From UBA1568 sp964488025 (GTDB lineage: Bacteria > Patescibacteriota > Minisyncoccia > Moranbacterales > UBA1568), in contig CAZATJ010000001.1 of assembly GCA_964488025.1 (NCBI GenBank), positions 62,001-126,000 on the forward strand: a DNA stretch of 64,000 nt, in the 5' to 3' direction. Both the position numbers and the translations under genes were made by a program. Under the pieces are notes generated by a model. It was not told the DNA's origin. It saw only the letters and a list, made by a program, of their open reading frames with translations, and ran no database searches. This document shows positions 8,393 through 16,667 of this stretch, one piece after another; positions within the stretch are counted from its first letter, which is position 1; each line of letters starts with the position of its first letter.

Positions 8393-8989
8393 ATGACTTT
8401 CAAAGACATCTCTCCGGATACTAAAACCACCTACACGCTCAACGCCAATGAACAGCATGTTTTCTTCATGCTCAATCGCAGTGGCGATATCGTGTTTGAA
8501 CTCGCGGGAGAGAATGCTACGGCGCGTGTCTTTGCTTTTTTTATCGGAAAAGGAAAAGCCGCGGCCGCTCTCAACATTGTCCAGAGGCACCTGGTTCCAC
8601 GAACCACCTCACATGTTCTCGTGAAAAGCATTCTTCATGATGCCTCCCGATTCTCTTACCGCGGAACTGTCCATATCGCAGAAACAGCCACCCTTTCCGA
8701 TGCTTCCCAGGAAAACCGCAACTTACTCCTCTCACGAAATGCTCAGGCCTTTTCCGAGCCCGCCTTAGAAATCCTCACCAGTGACGTTCGCTGCCACCAC
8801 GCCGCCACGACCAGCCCGCTCAACCAGGAAGCTCTTCTTTTCGCTCAGGCGCGCGGCCTTTCTTCCAAGCAAGCAGAACAACTGCTCACGGACGGATTTC
8901 TCCGCTCATCAATCGATACCATGAGCGAGTTCATCACTTTAGAGGAAAAGGAAACGGTGTTATCCTTGATGGGAAACATCTCTCGTTAA
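8393..8989 (+). CDS. sufD: short SufD-like Fe-S scaffold subunit
   Basis: Partner of SufB in the SufBCD complex. The 198 residues correspond only to the C-terminal SufBD core: YRGTVHIAETATLSDASQ, NRNLLLSRNAQAFSEPALEI, then TSDVRCHHAAT with the conserved Cys-His region, and RGLSSKQAEQLLTDGF. Typical SufD is about twice as long, so the N-terminal domain is missing. The ATG at 8393 directly follows an AT-rich repeat; an upstream extension would be coded by the repeat and is not credible. sufS begins 9 bases downstream. It may be a compact functional form, because the frame is intact. Confidence 0.88.
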   Translation: MTFKDISPDTKTTYTLNANEQHVFFMLNRSGDIVFELAGENATARVFAFFIGKGKAAAALNIVQRHLVPRTTSHVLVKSILHDASRFSYRGTVHIAETATLSDASQENRNLLLSRNAQAFSEPALEILTSDVRCHHAATTSPLNQEALLFAQARGLSSKQAEQLLTDGFLRSSIDTMSEFITLEEKETVLSLMGNISR

Positions 8990-8998
8990 CAGAAGTTT

Positions 8999-10216
8999 AT
9001 GGATACCAAACTTATCAGACAATCTTTCCCCATATTCACGAATCACCCCGACCTTGTCTACCTGGATTCGGCGGCGACTGCCCTCAAGCCGGCCACTGTT
9101 ATCGCGGCCGTTACCAAGTATTACGAACACTTTTCTTCCAATATTGCCAGAGGTATCTACCCCATGGCAGAACAGGCTACGGAGGCTTTTGAAAAAACCC
9201 GCTCCACCGTGGCGTCTCTTATCGGTGCCAAGAACCCCGAAGAGATTATTTTTACTTCCGGCACGACCGCTTCACTCAATCTGGCCGCTGATCTCCTCGT
9301 CTCACGGATTACGCCGGGAGATAATATCATCATTACTGCCCTCGAACACCATTCGAATTTTCTCCCTTGGAAAGAACTTGCCAAAAAAAAATCCGCTAGC
9401 CTCCGAATCGTTCCCGTTACGAAAAATGGCGCGCTGGACCTCCAATCACTCGGAAAACTCGTAGACGGTCAGACGAAAATCGTAGCATTCGCAGCTGTTT
9501 CAAATGTCTTGGGAATTATCAATCCCGTACAGGATATCGTGAGGATTATCAGAAAAATCAATCCCGGCGCAATCATCGTTGTCGATGCCGCCCAGGCCGT
9601 CGGCCATATTCCGGTTGATGTCACAGATTGGGACGCTGATTTCATCGCCTTTTCCGGACACAAAATCTTCGGCCCAACCGGTACGGGAGTACTCTTCGGC
9701 AAATACGGACTCCTCAAAACATTCTCCCCTGTCTCTTTCGGGGGCGGCATGGTACTCGATGCTTGTGTCACAGAAACTCTCTATAAGGATGTCCCTGCCC
9801 GTTTCGAATCAGGCACCCCCAATATTGCTGGCGTGATCGGACTGGGGGCAGCCATAGATTTCATCCGAGATATCGGCATCGGAACCATTCACGAACACGA
9901 AAACACTCTCGCCCTCTTTGCTGGTCGCAGACTGCAAGAAGAATTCGGTAACAAGCTTCAAATCCTCGGGAGTCCCAACCCGGAAGGAAGAAGCGGCATT
10001 GTTTCCTTCGTTCTTGAAGGAGTTCACCCTCATGATGTTGCCCAATTGCTTGGTGAAAAAGACATCTGTGTCCGGGCCGGGCTGCAATGCGCGGCGCCTC
10101 TTCACGAAAACCTCAACCTCTCCGCTTCCACTCGTGTCAGTTTTTCGGTTTACAACACCGAGGAGGATATCGAAAAACTCATCATGGAACTGAAGGAAAT
10201 ACGCAATATCCTATGA
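8999..10216 (+). CDS. sufS: cysteine desulfurase SufS
   Basis: PLP enzyme that takes sulfur from cysteine for cluster assembly and tRNA thiolation. The 405-residue protein has YLDSAATALKP, the cofactor lysine in FSGHKIFGPTG (K222), the strand VVDAAQAVGH and the catalytic cysteine in RAGLQCAAP (C364). In most SufS proteins this motif reads RAGHHCA; here His-His is Leu-Gln. Fold and length are otherwise normal. The stop overlaps the sufU start by 4 bases (ATGA), supporting a SufS-SufU pair. Confidence 0.96.
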   Translation: MDTKLIRQSFPIFTNHPDLVYLDSAATALKPATVIAAVTKYYEHFSSNIARGIYPMAEQATEAFEKTRSTVASLIGAKNPEEIIFTSGTTASLNLAADLLVSRITPGDNIIITALEHHSNFLPWKELAKKKSASLRIVPVTKNGALDLQSLGKLVDGQTKIVAFAAVSNVLGIINPVQDIVRIIRKINPGAIIVVDAAQAVGHIPVDVTDWDADFIAFSGHKIFGPTGTGVLFGKYGLLKTFSPVSFGGGMVLDACVTETLYKDVPARFESGTPNIAGVIGLGAAIDFIRDIGIGTIHEHENTLALFAGRRLQEEFGNKLQILGSPNPEGRSGIVSFVLEGVHPHDVAQLLGEKDICVRAGLQCAAPLHENLNLSASTRVSFSVYNTEEDIEKLIMELKEIRNIL

Positions 10217-10587
10217 ATAGCATCTATCAGGAGGTCATCCTCGATCATTATCGCAATCCCCGCAACCACGGCGCCCTCGAGCATCCCACCCATCGGGCCA
10301 AAGGAATCAACGTAAGTTGCGGAGACAAACTCCAAATGGACATCTTGGTGAAAAATGATATCATTGAGGAGGTACGATTTTCCGGTGTTGGCTGTGCTAT
10401 TTCTCAGGCATCAGCCTCACTCCTCACCGAAGCGGTGTTGAAAAAACCCCTAGCGAACGCACTCGCCCTTCAACCGAAGGATGTCCTCAATCTCCTCGGA
10501 GTGCCTCTTTCTCCCAGTCGTATCAAGTGTGGACTCCTCTCGCTCGAAACGTTACAGAAAACCATCAGTTCACCAACAATCAAGTAG
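10213..10587 (+). CDS. sufU: SufU sulfur-transfer protein
   Basis: Zinc-dependent sulfurtransferase that accepts persulfide from SufS. The 124-residue protein starts MNSIYQEVILDHYRNPRNHG, a classic SufU/IscU opening, and keeps the three cysteines C36 (in SCGD, with Asp38), C61 (in GVGCAIS) and C106 (in IKCGLL), the usual zinc ligands. The IscU-specific HSCA-binding LPPVK motif is absent, consistent with SufU. Start overlaps the sufS stop. Confidence 0.94.
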   Translation: MNSIYQEVILDHYRNPRNHGALEHPTHRAKGINVSCGDKLQMDILVKNDIIEEVRFSGVGCAISQASASLLTEAVLKKPLANALALQPKDVLNLLGVPLSPSRIKCGLLSLETLQKTISSPTIK

Positions 10588-10642
10588 GCTTCTTTTCTAA
10601 AAGTTCTTTGCTCTTTTCTCCTCCAAGTAACTCTCTTGTGCC

Positions 10643-10719
10643 GTCAAAATCCCCGCGTGATTTTGACTGACGTTGTACGCCGAAACTTTCCGTCAGAGCA
10701 GAAAGACCATGCTTTCGGC
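10643..10719. other. two hairpins in the leader before the ferredoxin gene
   Basis: A perfect 9-base inverted repeat, GTCAAAATC (10643-10651) and GATTTTGAC (10659-10667), is followed by GCCGAAA near 10679 and TTTCGGC near 10713. Neither ends in a T run, so they are not simple terminators. The 200-base spacer holds no credible gene; the hairpins may regulate expression or be repeats. Confidence 0.5.
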
Positions 10720-10788
10720 TACAAAGTCGCCCAAGAGAATTCTTGGAGGGAAAAGGAATCAAAAAATAATCAACTAGCACTAAAGTGT

Positions 10789-11003
10789 ATGTCACAGTGG
10801 AAAGATGAAACGAAAGTGGCCGGGCCAATCAAACTGAATAATGGCTGGACCGTGGAAGTCGATCATAATGTCTGTATCGGCGCCGCCCCCTGCACTGCCA
10901 TGGCCGCCAACACCTTTGCTTTGAACGAATCCGGCAAAGCCGGTATCCTGGCTACCGTCGACCAGGACGACCAGGAAACCATCCTGAATGCCGCTCGAGC
11001 TTG
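10789..11003 (+). CDS. ferredoxin, 3Fe-4S type pattern, cut by assembly gap
   Basis: Small electron carrier; 71 residues are visible before the N run. The cluster motif reads VDHNVCIGAAPCTAMAANTF: the first and third cysteines of a ferredoxin are kept while the second and fourth positions are Ala. This C-x5-C pattern is that of single 3Fe-4S ferredoxins, whose last cysteine comes near the C-terminus; here it would fall in the gap, right after NAARA. The ATG at 10789 is chosen because the domain begins soon after. The 2-oxoacid:ferredoxin oxidoreductase downstream is a plausible partner (inference). Confidence 0.82.
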
Positions 11004-11103
11004 NNNNNNNNNNNNNNNNNNNNNNNNNNNNNNNNNNNNNNNNNNNNNNNNNNNNNNNNNNNNNNNNNNNNNNNNNNNNNNNNNNNNNNNNNNNNNNNNN
11101 NNN
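11004..11103. other. assembly gap of 100 N
   Basis: Exactly 100 unknown bases, the usual placeholder for a scaffold gap of unknown size. Any reading frame crossing it is an artefact. Confidence 0.99.
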
Positions 11104-11361
11104 GATCCCGAACTTGGGGTGTCGATTGTCGACCTGGGGCTCATCTATGGTATTGTCGTTTCCAAAGAGGGCGTCTGCACTATCACCATGACCTTGACCA
11201 CTATCGGCTGCCCGCTTTTCGGCCAAATCCAGAAGGAAATTGAGGATCGCGTCATGGAACTCGAAGTGATAGAAGAAGTTATTGTGGATCTCACTTTCGA
11301 CCCCCCTTGGTCAGCCGACAAAATGACCGAGGAAGCAAAAATTCAGCTCGGACTCGATTAA
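11104..11361 (+). CDS. SufT/MIP18-family (DUF59) protein, 5' end in gap
   Basis: The 85 visible residues open DPELGVSIVDLGLIYGI and contain the conserved cysteine in TLTTIGCPLFGQI and the end FDPPWSADKMTEEAKIQLG, which define the MIP18/DUF59 family. Members (SufT, PaaD, Cia2) help mature Fe-S proteins. The start codon lies in the gap. Its place behind the suf genes and a ferredoxin supports a SufT-like role in cluster delivery. Confidence 0.88.
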   Translation, partial: DPELGVSIVDLGLIYGIVVSKEGVCTITMTLTTIGCPLFGQIQKEIEDRVMELEVIEEVIVDLTFDPPWSADKMTEEAKIQLGLD

Positions 11362-11365
11362 AAAA

Positions 11366-11393
11366 ACCGCCCCTCGATACGCTCCGGGGCGGT
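11366..11393. terminator. shared terminator between sufT and the oxidoreductase operon
   Basis: ACCGCCCC (11366-11373) pairs with GGGGCGGT (11386-11393). The minus strand has a run of seven T after the stem, so it chiefly ends the minus-strand operon; the plus side has only TCTGTCT. Confidence 0.9.
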
Positions 11394-11398
11394 TCTGT

Positions 11399-12256
11399 CT
11401 AGCGATAAGTTTGCAGAAGATCGGCAAGTACCTGTTCGTCTCTTCCTCGCTCATAGAGCGGCTCCGTGCCTCCTCGTACTACCGTTTCATAGGTCGGTCG
11501 TCCTGTCTTCTGATAGAGAATGCCCAGCGCCATCCGCTCCATATCAAATGCCAAAGCGAGTGCCTTCATCTTGTCTTCTTTGTCATGTGCCTCATCAAGA
11601 TAAAAAGTGTTCTGCTTGAACCACTGGTAGGTATTCTGTTTATTAAAGACAACACACGGCTGAAAGACATCCACCAAAGCATACCCCTGGTGTTGTATCG
11701 CTGCCTTGATAATTTCCTTTGATTGCATGATATCCCCGGCAAAGACACGCGCCACGAAGGTCGCACCAAGCGTAATCGCGGTCGCAAGCGGATTGAACGG
11801 CTCCATCACGACGCCTCCCACCTGCACCGGCGTCTTCATTCCTTTTTCAGATGTCGGTGACGCCTGACCCTTAGTCAGTCCATACACCATATTGTTATGG
11901 ACGATGTTAGTAATATCGGGATTGCGCCTGATGGCATGGAGAAAGTGATTTCCTCCCTCACCATAGGTATCACCATCACCGCTCTCGGCAATGACCGTGA
12001 GTTTCGGATTGGCGATTTTGATAGCGGTTGCTGGTGGAAGCGCCCGACCATGAAGGCCATTGAAGTAATGGACACGCAAGTAATGCGGTGTCTTAGCCGC
12101 CTGCCCGATACCGGAACACATCACCACATCCTGAGGGAGGATGTCGAGTTCCGAGAGTGCCATCTTCACGATATTGATGATAGGAAAATTACCACAGCCC
12201 GGACACCAGGCCATGTCAGTCTCTTTCGGCATGTCGTACAATTTCTTGTCAATCAT
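11399..12256 (-). CDS. 2-oxoacid:ferredoxin oxidoreductase, beta subunit
   Basis: Thiamine-diphosphate subunit that decarboxylates a 2-oxoacid to acyl-CoA and passes electrons to ferredoxin. The 285 residues contain WCPGCGNFP near residue 18 and QPCVVFN later, the cysteines that hold a 4Fe-4S cluster in this subunit, and ESGDGDTYGEGGNH for Mg-ThDP binding. Substrate (pyruvate, 2-oxoglutarate or other) cannot be read from motifs. It lies 18 bases behind the alpha-subunit gene. Confidence 0.95.
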   Translation of the reverse strand: MIDKKLYDMPKETDMAWCPGCGNFPIINIVKMALSELDILPQDVVMCSGIGQAAKTPHYLRVHYFNGLHGRALPPATAIKIANPKLTVIAESGDGDTYGEGGNHFLHAIRRNPDITNIVHNNMVYGLTKGQASPTSEKGMKTPVQVGGVVMEPFNPLATAITLGATFVARVFAGDIMQSKEIIKAAIQHQGYALVDVFQPCVVFNKQNTYQWFKQNTFYLDEAHDKEDKMKALALAFDMERMALGILYQKTGRPTYETVVRGGTEPLYERGRDEQVLADLLQTYR

Positions 12257-12274
12257 AGAAATAGCTTTTAGCCA

Positions 12275-13978
12275 TCAACTGATAGCGGTAAGTTTCCGAA
12301 CAACTTCCTCGACAGAGAACGGGTCACCATCATACTTCAAAATATTTTCCGAAATTTCCACATCATATTCCAACTTGAGAAGATTAGCAAACTGTCCGGT
12401 AGCGTTATTTTCCATCACAATAATCTTTTTCTTCGCAAAAAATTTCTTGGCCTTGACTGGAAGCGGATACACCTGATGGAAATGGAGCGCCGCTATATTT
12501 TCTCGCTTGGTAAGTGGCAGCGCTTCCTCAATTACGCCGCGATTTGACCCCCAAATCACCACGAGCACATCGGCTCCGGCGACATCACCGATCTCGGTCG
12601 GCATGAGCGCCTCCTGGCGGATACCCGAGAACTTGGACAGGCGCTTCTCGTGCATAGCCAAACGCACCGTCGCACTTTCAGTAATATGGGCCGCCTCATC
12701 ATGCTCATCGCTATCGACGCCGACCAAACCCTCGCCATAGCCCGGTACTCCGCGAGGCGATATGCCATTTTTCATCAAAGCATAGCGCTGATATTCAGGC
12801 TTGGTAATCACGATATGATTCTTCATTTTAACACGTTGCAGATTCTCCTCCGGAAAACTAGAGAGGGAATCCAAAAGATACTGATCTGTCAGAATAAACA
12901 CCGGTATCTGATAGGTGTCGGCGATATGAAAGGCCTGCTGTGCTACCAAAAAACATTCTTCCGGAGTCCCCGGAGCGAAAATAGCGCGCGGAAACTCGCC
13001 GTGGCCAGCGTACAACACCAGGTTAAGATCAGCCTGTTCAGTGCGGGTCGGCAGTCCGGTAGCCGGTCCCGGACGCTGTCCGATGTGTACCACAATCGGC
13101 GTCTCAATCATACCGGAGAGACTCACCCCTTCGGTCATAAGGTCAAACCCTCCACCCGAAGTAGTCACGATTGCCCGCGCCCCAGCGTACCAGGCCCCCA
13201 GCCCCTGATTGATGGCAGCAATCTCATCTTCCGCCTGATCCACCGCTATCCCAAACCGTTCGCCCTGTTCCGCCAAAAAAGTCAACAATCCGGTTCCGGG
13301 CGACATCGGGTAGGAAGAAACATAGTTACAACCGGCAGAGAGCGTTCCAAGTCCAAGCGCCGTAACACCATCCATAAGTAGCTCCTGTTTCACTTTTTCC
13401 TCACGCTTCAATTCCACCTCGATACCGGCATCATACGCTACGTGTCTTCCGAAACCATATCCCTTTTCGGCCGCCTCGATATTTTTGGCTACCACTTCCT
13501 CCCCCTTGCGGGAAAAATGCTCCCGTAAATAGTCTTCGAAAATTTTCTTATCGGCGTTGAGAATGCCCAGTGCTACCCCGACCGCCACCGTGCTGGTATA
13601 GAGAGGATTGCCCAATTCATTGGCAAACTGCGTGAATGGGATATTGATGACCGGACACGTCGTCATGGTACACACTTTTTCCCGCTCGCCAAGTATGATA
13701 GTATCCTTGCTGATACGGTGTTCTAGATGCGGCAGAACATCCTTATCCATGGCAAATAAGAGATCAATACGCTCCACAAAAGCCCTCCGTGGCGTGTTGG
13801 TCACGCGGATTTCGGTCGAGTTGCTGCCACCACGGATGCGCGACATGTACTCCTTGATAGCGAAGACGTGGTAGCCTTCGCGCTTGAGTACCGAGACAAG
13901 AAGTGCCTCAACGGTCTGCACCCCCTGTCCGGCCGCCCCACCCAAAACGATTGAAACATCTCCGGAAAATCTTTTCAT
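12275..13978 (-). CDS. 2-oxoacid:ferredoxin oxidoreductase, fused gamma-alpha subunit
   Basis: The 567-residue protein joins an N-terminal gamma domain (residues 1 to about 190, with VLGGAAGQGVQTVEALL and YMSRIRGGSNSTEIR) to the alpha domain (GCNYVSSYPMSPGTGLL, EDEIAAINQGLGAWYAGARA, TTSGGGFDLMTEGVSLSG, IVVHIGQRPGPATGLPTRTEQADL). This domain fusion is common in KorA-type enzymes. Together with the beta gene it forms a two-subunit enzyme. Such enzymes require Fe-S clusters and ferredoxin, both supplied by the convergent operon on the other side of the terminator. Confidence 0.95.
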   Translation of the reverse strand: MKRFSGDVSIVLGGAAGQGVQTVEALLVSVLKREGYHVFAIKEYMSRIRGGSNSTEIRVTNTPRRAFVERIDLLFAMDKDVLPHLEHRISKDTIILGEREKVCTMTTCPVINIPFTQFANELGNPLYTSTVAVGVALGILNADKKIFEDYLREHFSRKGEEVVAKNIEAAEKGYGFGRHVAYDAGIEVELKREEKVKQELLMDGVTALGLGTLSAGCNYVSSYPMSPGTGLLTFLAEQGERFGIAVDQAEDEIAAINQGLGAWYAGARAIVTTSGGGFDLMTEGVSLSGMIETPIVVHIGQRPGPATGLPTRTEQADLNLVLYAGHGEFPRAIFAPGTPEECFLVAQQAFHIADTYQIPVFILTDQYLLDSLSSFPEENLQRVKMKNHIVITKPEYQRYALMKNGISPRGVPGYGEGLVGVDSDEHDEAAHITESATVRLAMHEKRLSKFSGIRQEALMPTEIGDVAGADVLVVIWGSNRGVIEEALPLTKRENIAALHFHQVYPLPVKAKKFFAKKKIIVMENNATGQFANLLKLEYDVEISENILKYDGDPFSVEEVVRKLTAIS

Positions 13979-13999
13979 GTCCGTTTTTCTTTTGACTCC

Positions 14000-14028
14000 A
14001 TTATAACACGTCCCCTCCCTCCTAAGAA
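14000..14028 (-). promoter_or_regulatory. promoter of the oxidoreductase operon
   Basis: On the minus strand TATAAT (14005-14000) with an upstream TGT gives an extended -10; a weak TTCTTA lies 17 bases further up. Transcription would begin about 12-15 bases before the ATG. Confidence 0.6.
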
Positions 14029-14774
14029 AAGAATCCGGCCAGCTGGGTCACGATAACCAAAGCGGCCAGCGCTACCATGACACCGATGATGGAATATTGC
14101 ACGATTTTCTTACCAGTATTGATGCGTTCCTCGTCCCCGGCCGAAGTGAGATACATAAGTCCGCCGACAACCAGCATGATAATGCCGACCACCCCGACCA
14201 CAGAAAGAAGGAAATTGAGCACACTGGTCGCGATTTCGGCCAGTGTCTTCGAGGTAGCAACCGCTCCAGCGGCAATCGGTCCCCAACCAAGAACCTCCCC
14301 AATCTGCTTCAAGAAAGAAGGAGCGGCAATACCAAGCGCCAGACCAATCAAAGCTGCCGTAATGACGCTCTTGGCCGTTGTGAGTCGACCTTCATCTCCG
14401 GCCGCGGTCATATAGAGAATCCCACCGATGACGATGAAAATGAGAGAAAGAATGGCGATGATAGCCTGAAGCGATCCGAGCAGCGAATCAAGCACTCCTT
14501 CGACCGTGGTGAATGCGACAGGATTATTGACTTGCACGGCAACTATCTGCGGTGCCGTTGGTGCCGTCTGTCTACAACAAGTGGTAAGACTGTCATTACA
14601 GAGGCCGATTGGTGTTTCATCTGGAAACCCAGAACACGTCGCTGACGGACGACAGGTCTCACCGGCACCAATACAAGCAACCGCCAGGGCTGGCGGTGCC
14701 GAAAAAAAAGCAATGGATGAAAACGAAAAAATGCTCAAAAAGAAGAACAGGGTCATTAGATATCGGTACGACAT
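14022..14774 (-). CDS. type IV secretion pilin-like protein, two fused pilin units
   Basis: A 250-residue exported membrane protein. After an N-terminal hydrophobic signal (residues 6-32) comes a cysteine-containing extracytoplasmic stretch (CIGAGETCRPSATCSG, then CNDSLTTCC), then two VirB2-like units. Unit 1 (about 88-155) has a membrane helix, YMTAAGDEGRLTTAKS and a second helix. Unit 2 (about 170-250) repeats the plan with YLTSAGDEERINTGKKIV and YSIIGVMVALAALVI. Each unit is two helices around a short charged loop. Last of six similar genes on this strand, with a gap of 25 bases to the previous one. It could form a pilus or envelope channel; not shown. Confidence 0.85.
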   Translation of the reverse strand: MSYRYLMTLFFFLSIFSFSSIAFFSAPPALAVACIGAGETCRPSATCSGFPDETPIGLCNDSLTTCCRQTAPTAPQIVAVQVNNPVAFTTVEGVLDSLLGSLQAIIAILSLIFIVIGGILYMTAAGDEGRLTTAKSVITAALIGLALGIAAPSFLKQIGEVLGWGPIAAGAVATSKTLAEIATSVLNFLLSVVGVVGIIMLVVGGLMYLTSAGDEERINTGKKIVQYSIIGVMVALAALVIVTQLAGFFS

Positions 14775-14799
14775 AGTTTTTCACAATTCCTCTAAAAAA

Positions 14800-15396
14800 T
14801 TAAGCGAAGAAATTAGCAATCTGGGTGACAATCACTAAGGCGGACAGCGCTACTATGATACCGATGATGGAATAGGTGACGATTTTTTTGCCCGCTTCGG
14901 CTTTGCTTTCATCACCGGCCGCCGTCAAATACGTCATGCCGCCCACTACGAGCATAATGACCGCGATGACTCCAACGATGGAAAGAAGGAAGTTGAGCAC
15001 CTTGAGCGCTACCGAACTGAGTGTCGGAGCAGCCACCAAAGCCGCGTCCACCGCACCCCAACCAAGTACACCGGCAATTTCTTTCAAGAATGATGGGGCG
15101 GCAATACCAAGCGCCAGACCGATCAAAGCTGCCGAGATGGCGCTCTTAGCCAGTGTCATGCGCGACTCATTCCCAGCCGAGGTGATATACAGCACCGCCC
15201 CGATAATAATAAATATGATTGCCAAAACCACGATAATCCCCTGCATGGCACTGAGTGCCGAACTGAGCACTCCCTCTAAAGTGTTGAACTTGAGAGGGTT
15301 GGCATAGCTCGCTGCGGAAACGCTCCCGACGAGAGAAAAAAAGACTACCGATGTTACGACACCACTGAACCAAATCCGAAACCTATCGTAAAGCAT
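14800..15396 (-). CDS. type IV secretion pilin-like protein, two fused pilin units
   Basis: 198 residues from the ATG at 15394-15396 (MLYDRFRIWFSG), chosen because it opens a standard signal peptide ending VGSVSA; a TTG 13 codons upstream overlaps the preceding gene. Two VirB2-like units follow: the first with YITSAGNESRMTLAKS, the second with YLTAAGDESKAEAGKKIV and YSIIGIIVALSALVI. Closely similar in plan to the neighbour at 14022-14774 but without its cysteine-containing region, pointing to gene duplication. Starts 16 bases after the previous pilin stop. Confidence 0.85.
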   Translation of the reverse strand: MLYDRFRIWFSGVVTSVVFFSLVGSVSAASYANPLKFNTLEGVLSSALSAMQGIIVVLAIIFIIIGAVLYITSAGNESRMTLAKSAISAALIGLALGIAAPSFLKEIAGVLGWGAVDAALVAAPTLSSVALKVLNFLLSIVGVIAVIMLVVGGMTYLTAAGDESKAEAGKKIVTYSIIGIIVALSALVIVTQIANFFA

Positions 15397-15412
15397 AAGA
15401 AGTTTCTTGGAA

Positions 15413-15805
15413 TTAAAATGTCGATGAACCACCAAAGGCCGCGATAACAGCCGTCAGAATGACCAAACCGGAAAGGGCTACAATCACCCCGATAATCGAA
15501 TATTTCATGTTGCGCTTGGCGGTCGAAATCTGATCGTCGTCACCGGCCGACGTCAGATACTGGATGCCGGAAATAACAAAAGCAATAACTGCCAAAAAGC
15601 CAAGAATGCCAAAAAGCCAGTTCATCACCACCCCAAGAACGTAGGAGACCGATGAAGCTGAAAGACCACTCGTCGTCGGAAGACAGACGCCGCTTCCAGT
15701 CGTATCGAAATAATCTGTCGGGCAGACCACCGCCTGCGCTGGCGAGGAAACAAGCATCAGCCCTCCGAACGCAAAGAAAAAAATGAAAACCAGTGTTCGA
15801 AACAT
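15413..15805 (-). CDS. type IV secretion pilin-like protein, single unit
   Basis: 130 residues: signal peptide (ending SSPAQA near residue 25), a short exported segment with two cysteines (CPTDYFDTTGSGVC), then one VirB2-like unit with helix, YLTSAGDDDQISTAKRNMK and YSIIGVIVALSGLVI. The C-terminal tail GGSSTF is nearly the same as that of the paralogue at 15928 (GGSTTF). The terminator at 15870-15909 lies upstream, so this gene may head a second transcription unit with the two fused pilins. Confidence 0.86.
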   Translation of the reverse strand: MFRTLVFIFFFAFGGLMLVSSPAQAVVCPTDYFDTTGSGVCLPTTSGLSASSVSYVLGVVMNWLFGILGFLAVIAFVISGIQYLTSAGDDDQISTAKRNMKYSIIGVIVALSGLVILTAVIAAFGGSSTF

Positions 15806-15869
15806 AGTATTTTTTATTTTGTTTGAACTTTAAAAAGAAAGACCTACCTTTATGGTACTCGTTTTGACC

Positions 15870-15909
15870 AAAAAAAACAATCCCGTTCGGACGACTCCAA
15901 ACAGGATTG
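15870..15909 (-). terminator. terminator inside the pilin array
   Basis: On the minus strand CAATCCTGTT and AACGGGATTG (15900-15909 and 15878-15887) form a ten-pair stem with one mismatch, followed by a run of T. It ends the unit containing the strongly translated pilin at 15928-16296. Confidence 0.88.
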
Positions 15910-15927
15910 CCTTTTGGTAATGTGCCA

Positions 15928-16296
15928 CTAGAACGTTGTGCTTCCGCCAGTAAAAAATGCCTGGGCAGCACTGAAAATCACGAGACCGAGCATAGCGACA
16001 ATAACGCCGACGATCGAATAGACCATGGCATTCTTGGCCTTGCTGATCTGATCCTCATCACCAGCTGCGGTGAGATAGAGGATCCCGGAGATAACGAAAC
16101 CGATGATCGCCAAGAAACCGATGATGCCGAACAACCAATACATCAGCTGCTGAACGAGAAGGGTGATGCTGGTACCCGTCAGTCCGGATTTTGCAGCGTT
16201 AGCCTGCCCTACGCTTACCTGAGCGCCTGCGACTGCCGGAGCCAAGGCAACCGCTGCCGAGACCGCTCCGTACAAAGCGTTTTTAATTTTATTCAT
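15928..16296 (-). CDS. type IV secretion pilin-like protein, probably the major one
   Basis: 122 residues: signal peptide ending AVAGA (about residue 25), then one VirB2-like unit with helix, YLTAAGDEDQISKAKNAMV and YSIVGVIVAMLGLVI, and tail GGSTTF. It has by far the best ribosome binding site of the array (AAAGGAGGTGAG, 6 bases before the ATG) and its own terminator immediately after, which suggests it is made in the largest amount and could be the main subunit (inference). Confidence 0.87.
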   Translation of the reverse strand: MNKIKNALYGAVSAAVALAPAVAGAQVSVGQANAAKSGLTGTSITLLVQQLMYWLFGIIGFLAIIGFVISGILYLTAAGDEDQISKAKNAMVYSIVGVIVAMLGLVIFSAAQAFFTGGSTTF

Positions 16297-16364
16297 AAAT
16301 TCTCACCTCCTTTCAGTGTCTTTATCCGAATCATTCGGATAAAAGTTTTCTTTTTGCTTTTTGT

Positions 16365-16649
16365 TTAGGCGAACCAACTTCCTATCTGCGATAAAAATAT
16401 CAATGCCGAGAACGCGATCACCGTACCGATAACACAGGCGAGTGCCGCCTGCTTAGCCAACCTGATACGCCTCTCATCACCTTCGGCCGTCAGATACCAG
16501 GTGCCCGCTATAACTACCCCAATTATACCAACAACTCCCGCAATTGACAATAAAAAATTAAGTATATTAACGAGCGCTTCCGACAAAGGCGTGGCGTCGG
16601 TAATTGATCCGGCCGCCCGAGCCTTCCAAATGAAGGAGAGGTATTCCAT
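16365..16649 (-). CDS. type IV secretion pilin-like protein, small
   Basis: 94 residues from the ATG at 16647-16649; a TTG six codons earlier directly behind the previous stop is an alternative start. No clear signal peptide; the protein is essentially one unit of two membrane helices around YLTAEGDERRIRLAKQAA. It keeps the family loop but is more diverged. It starts within about 20 bases of the previous gene's stop, so it is translated from the same message. Confidence 0.78.
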   Translation of the reverse strand: MEYLSFIWKARAAGSITDATPLSEALVNILNFLLSIAGVVGIIGVVIAGTWYLTAEGDERRIRLAKQAALACVIGTVIAFSALIFLSQIGSWFA

Positions 16650-16667
16650 ATGCTTGAGAGAAAACAA

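Noticed and set aside
10636..11361. One continuous frame from before the ferredoxin to the SufT-like end
   Set aside because: It crosses 100 N of unknown true length; the two ends belong to different families, so they are treated as two partial genes.
12650..13381. Plus-strand open frame of 243 codons
   Set aside because: Antisense to the oxidoreductase alpha gene; no family features.
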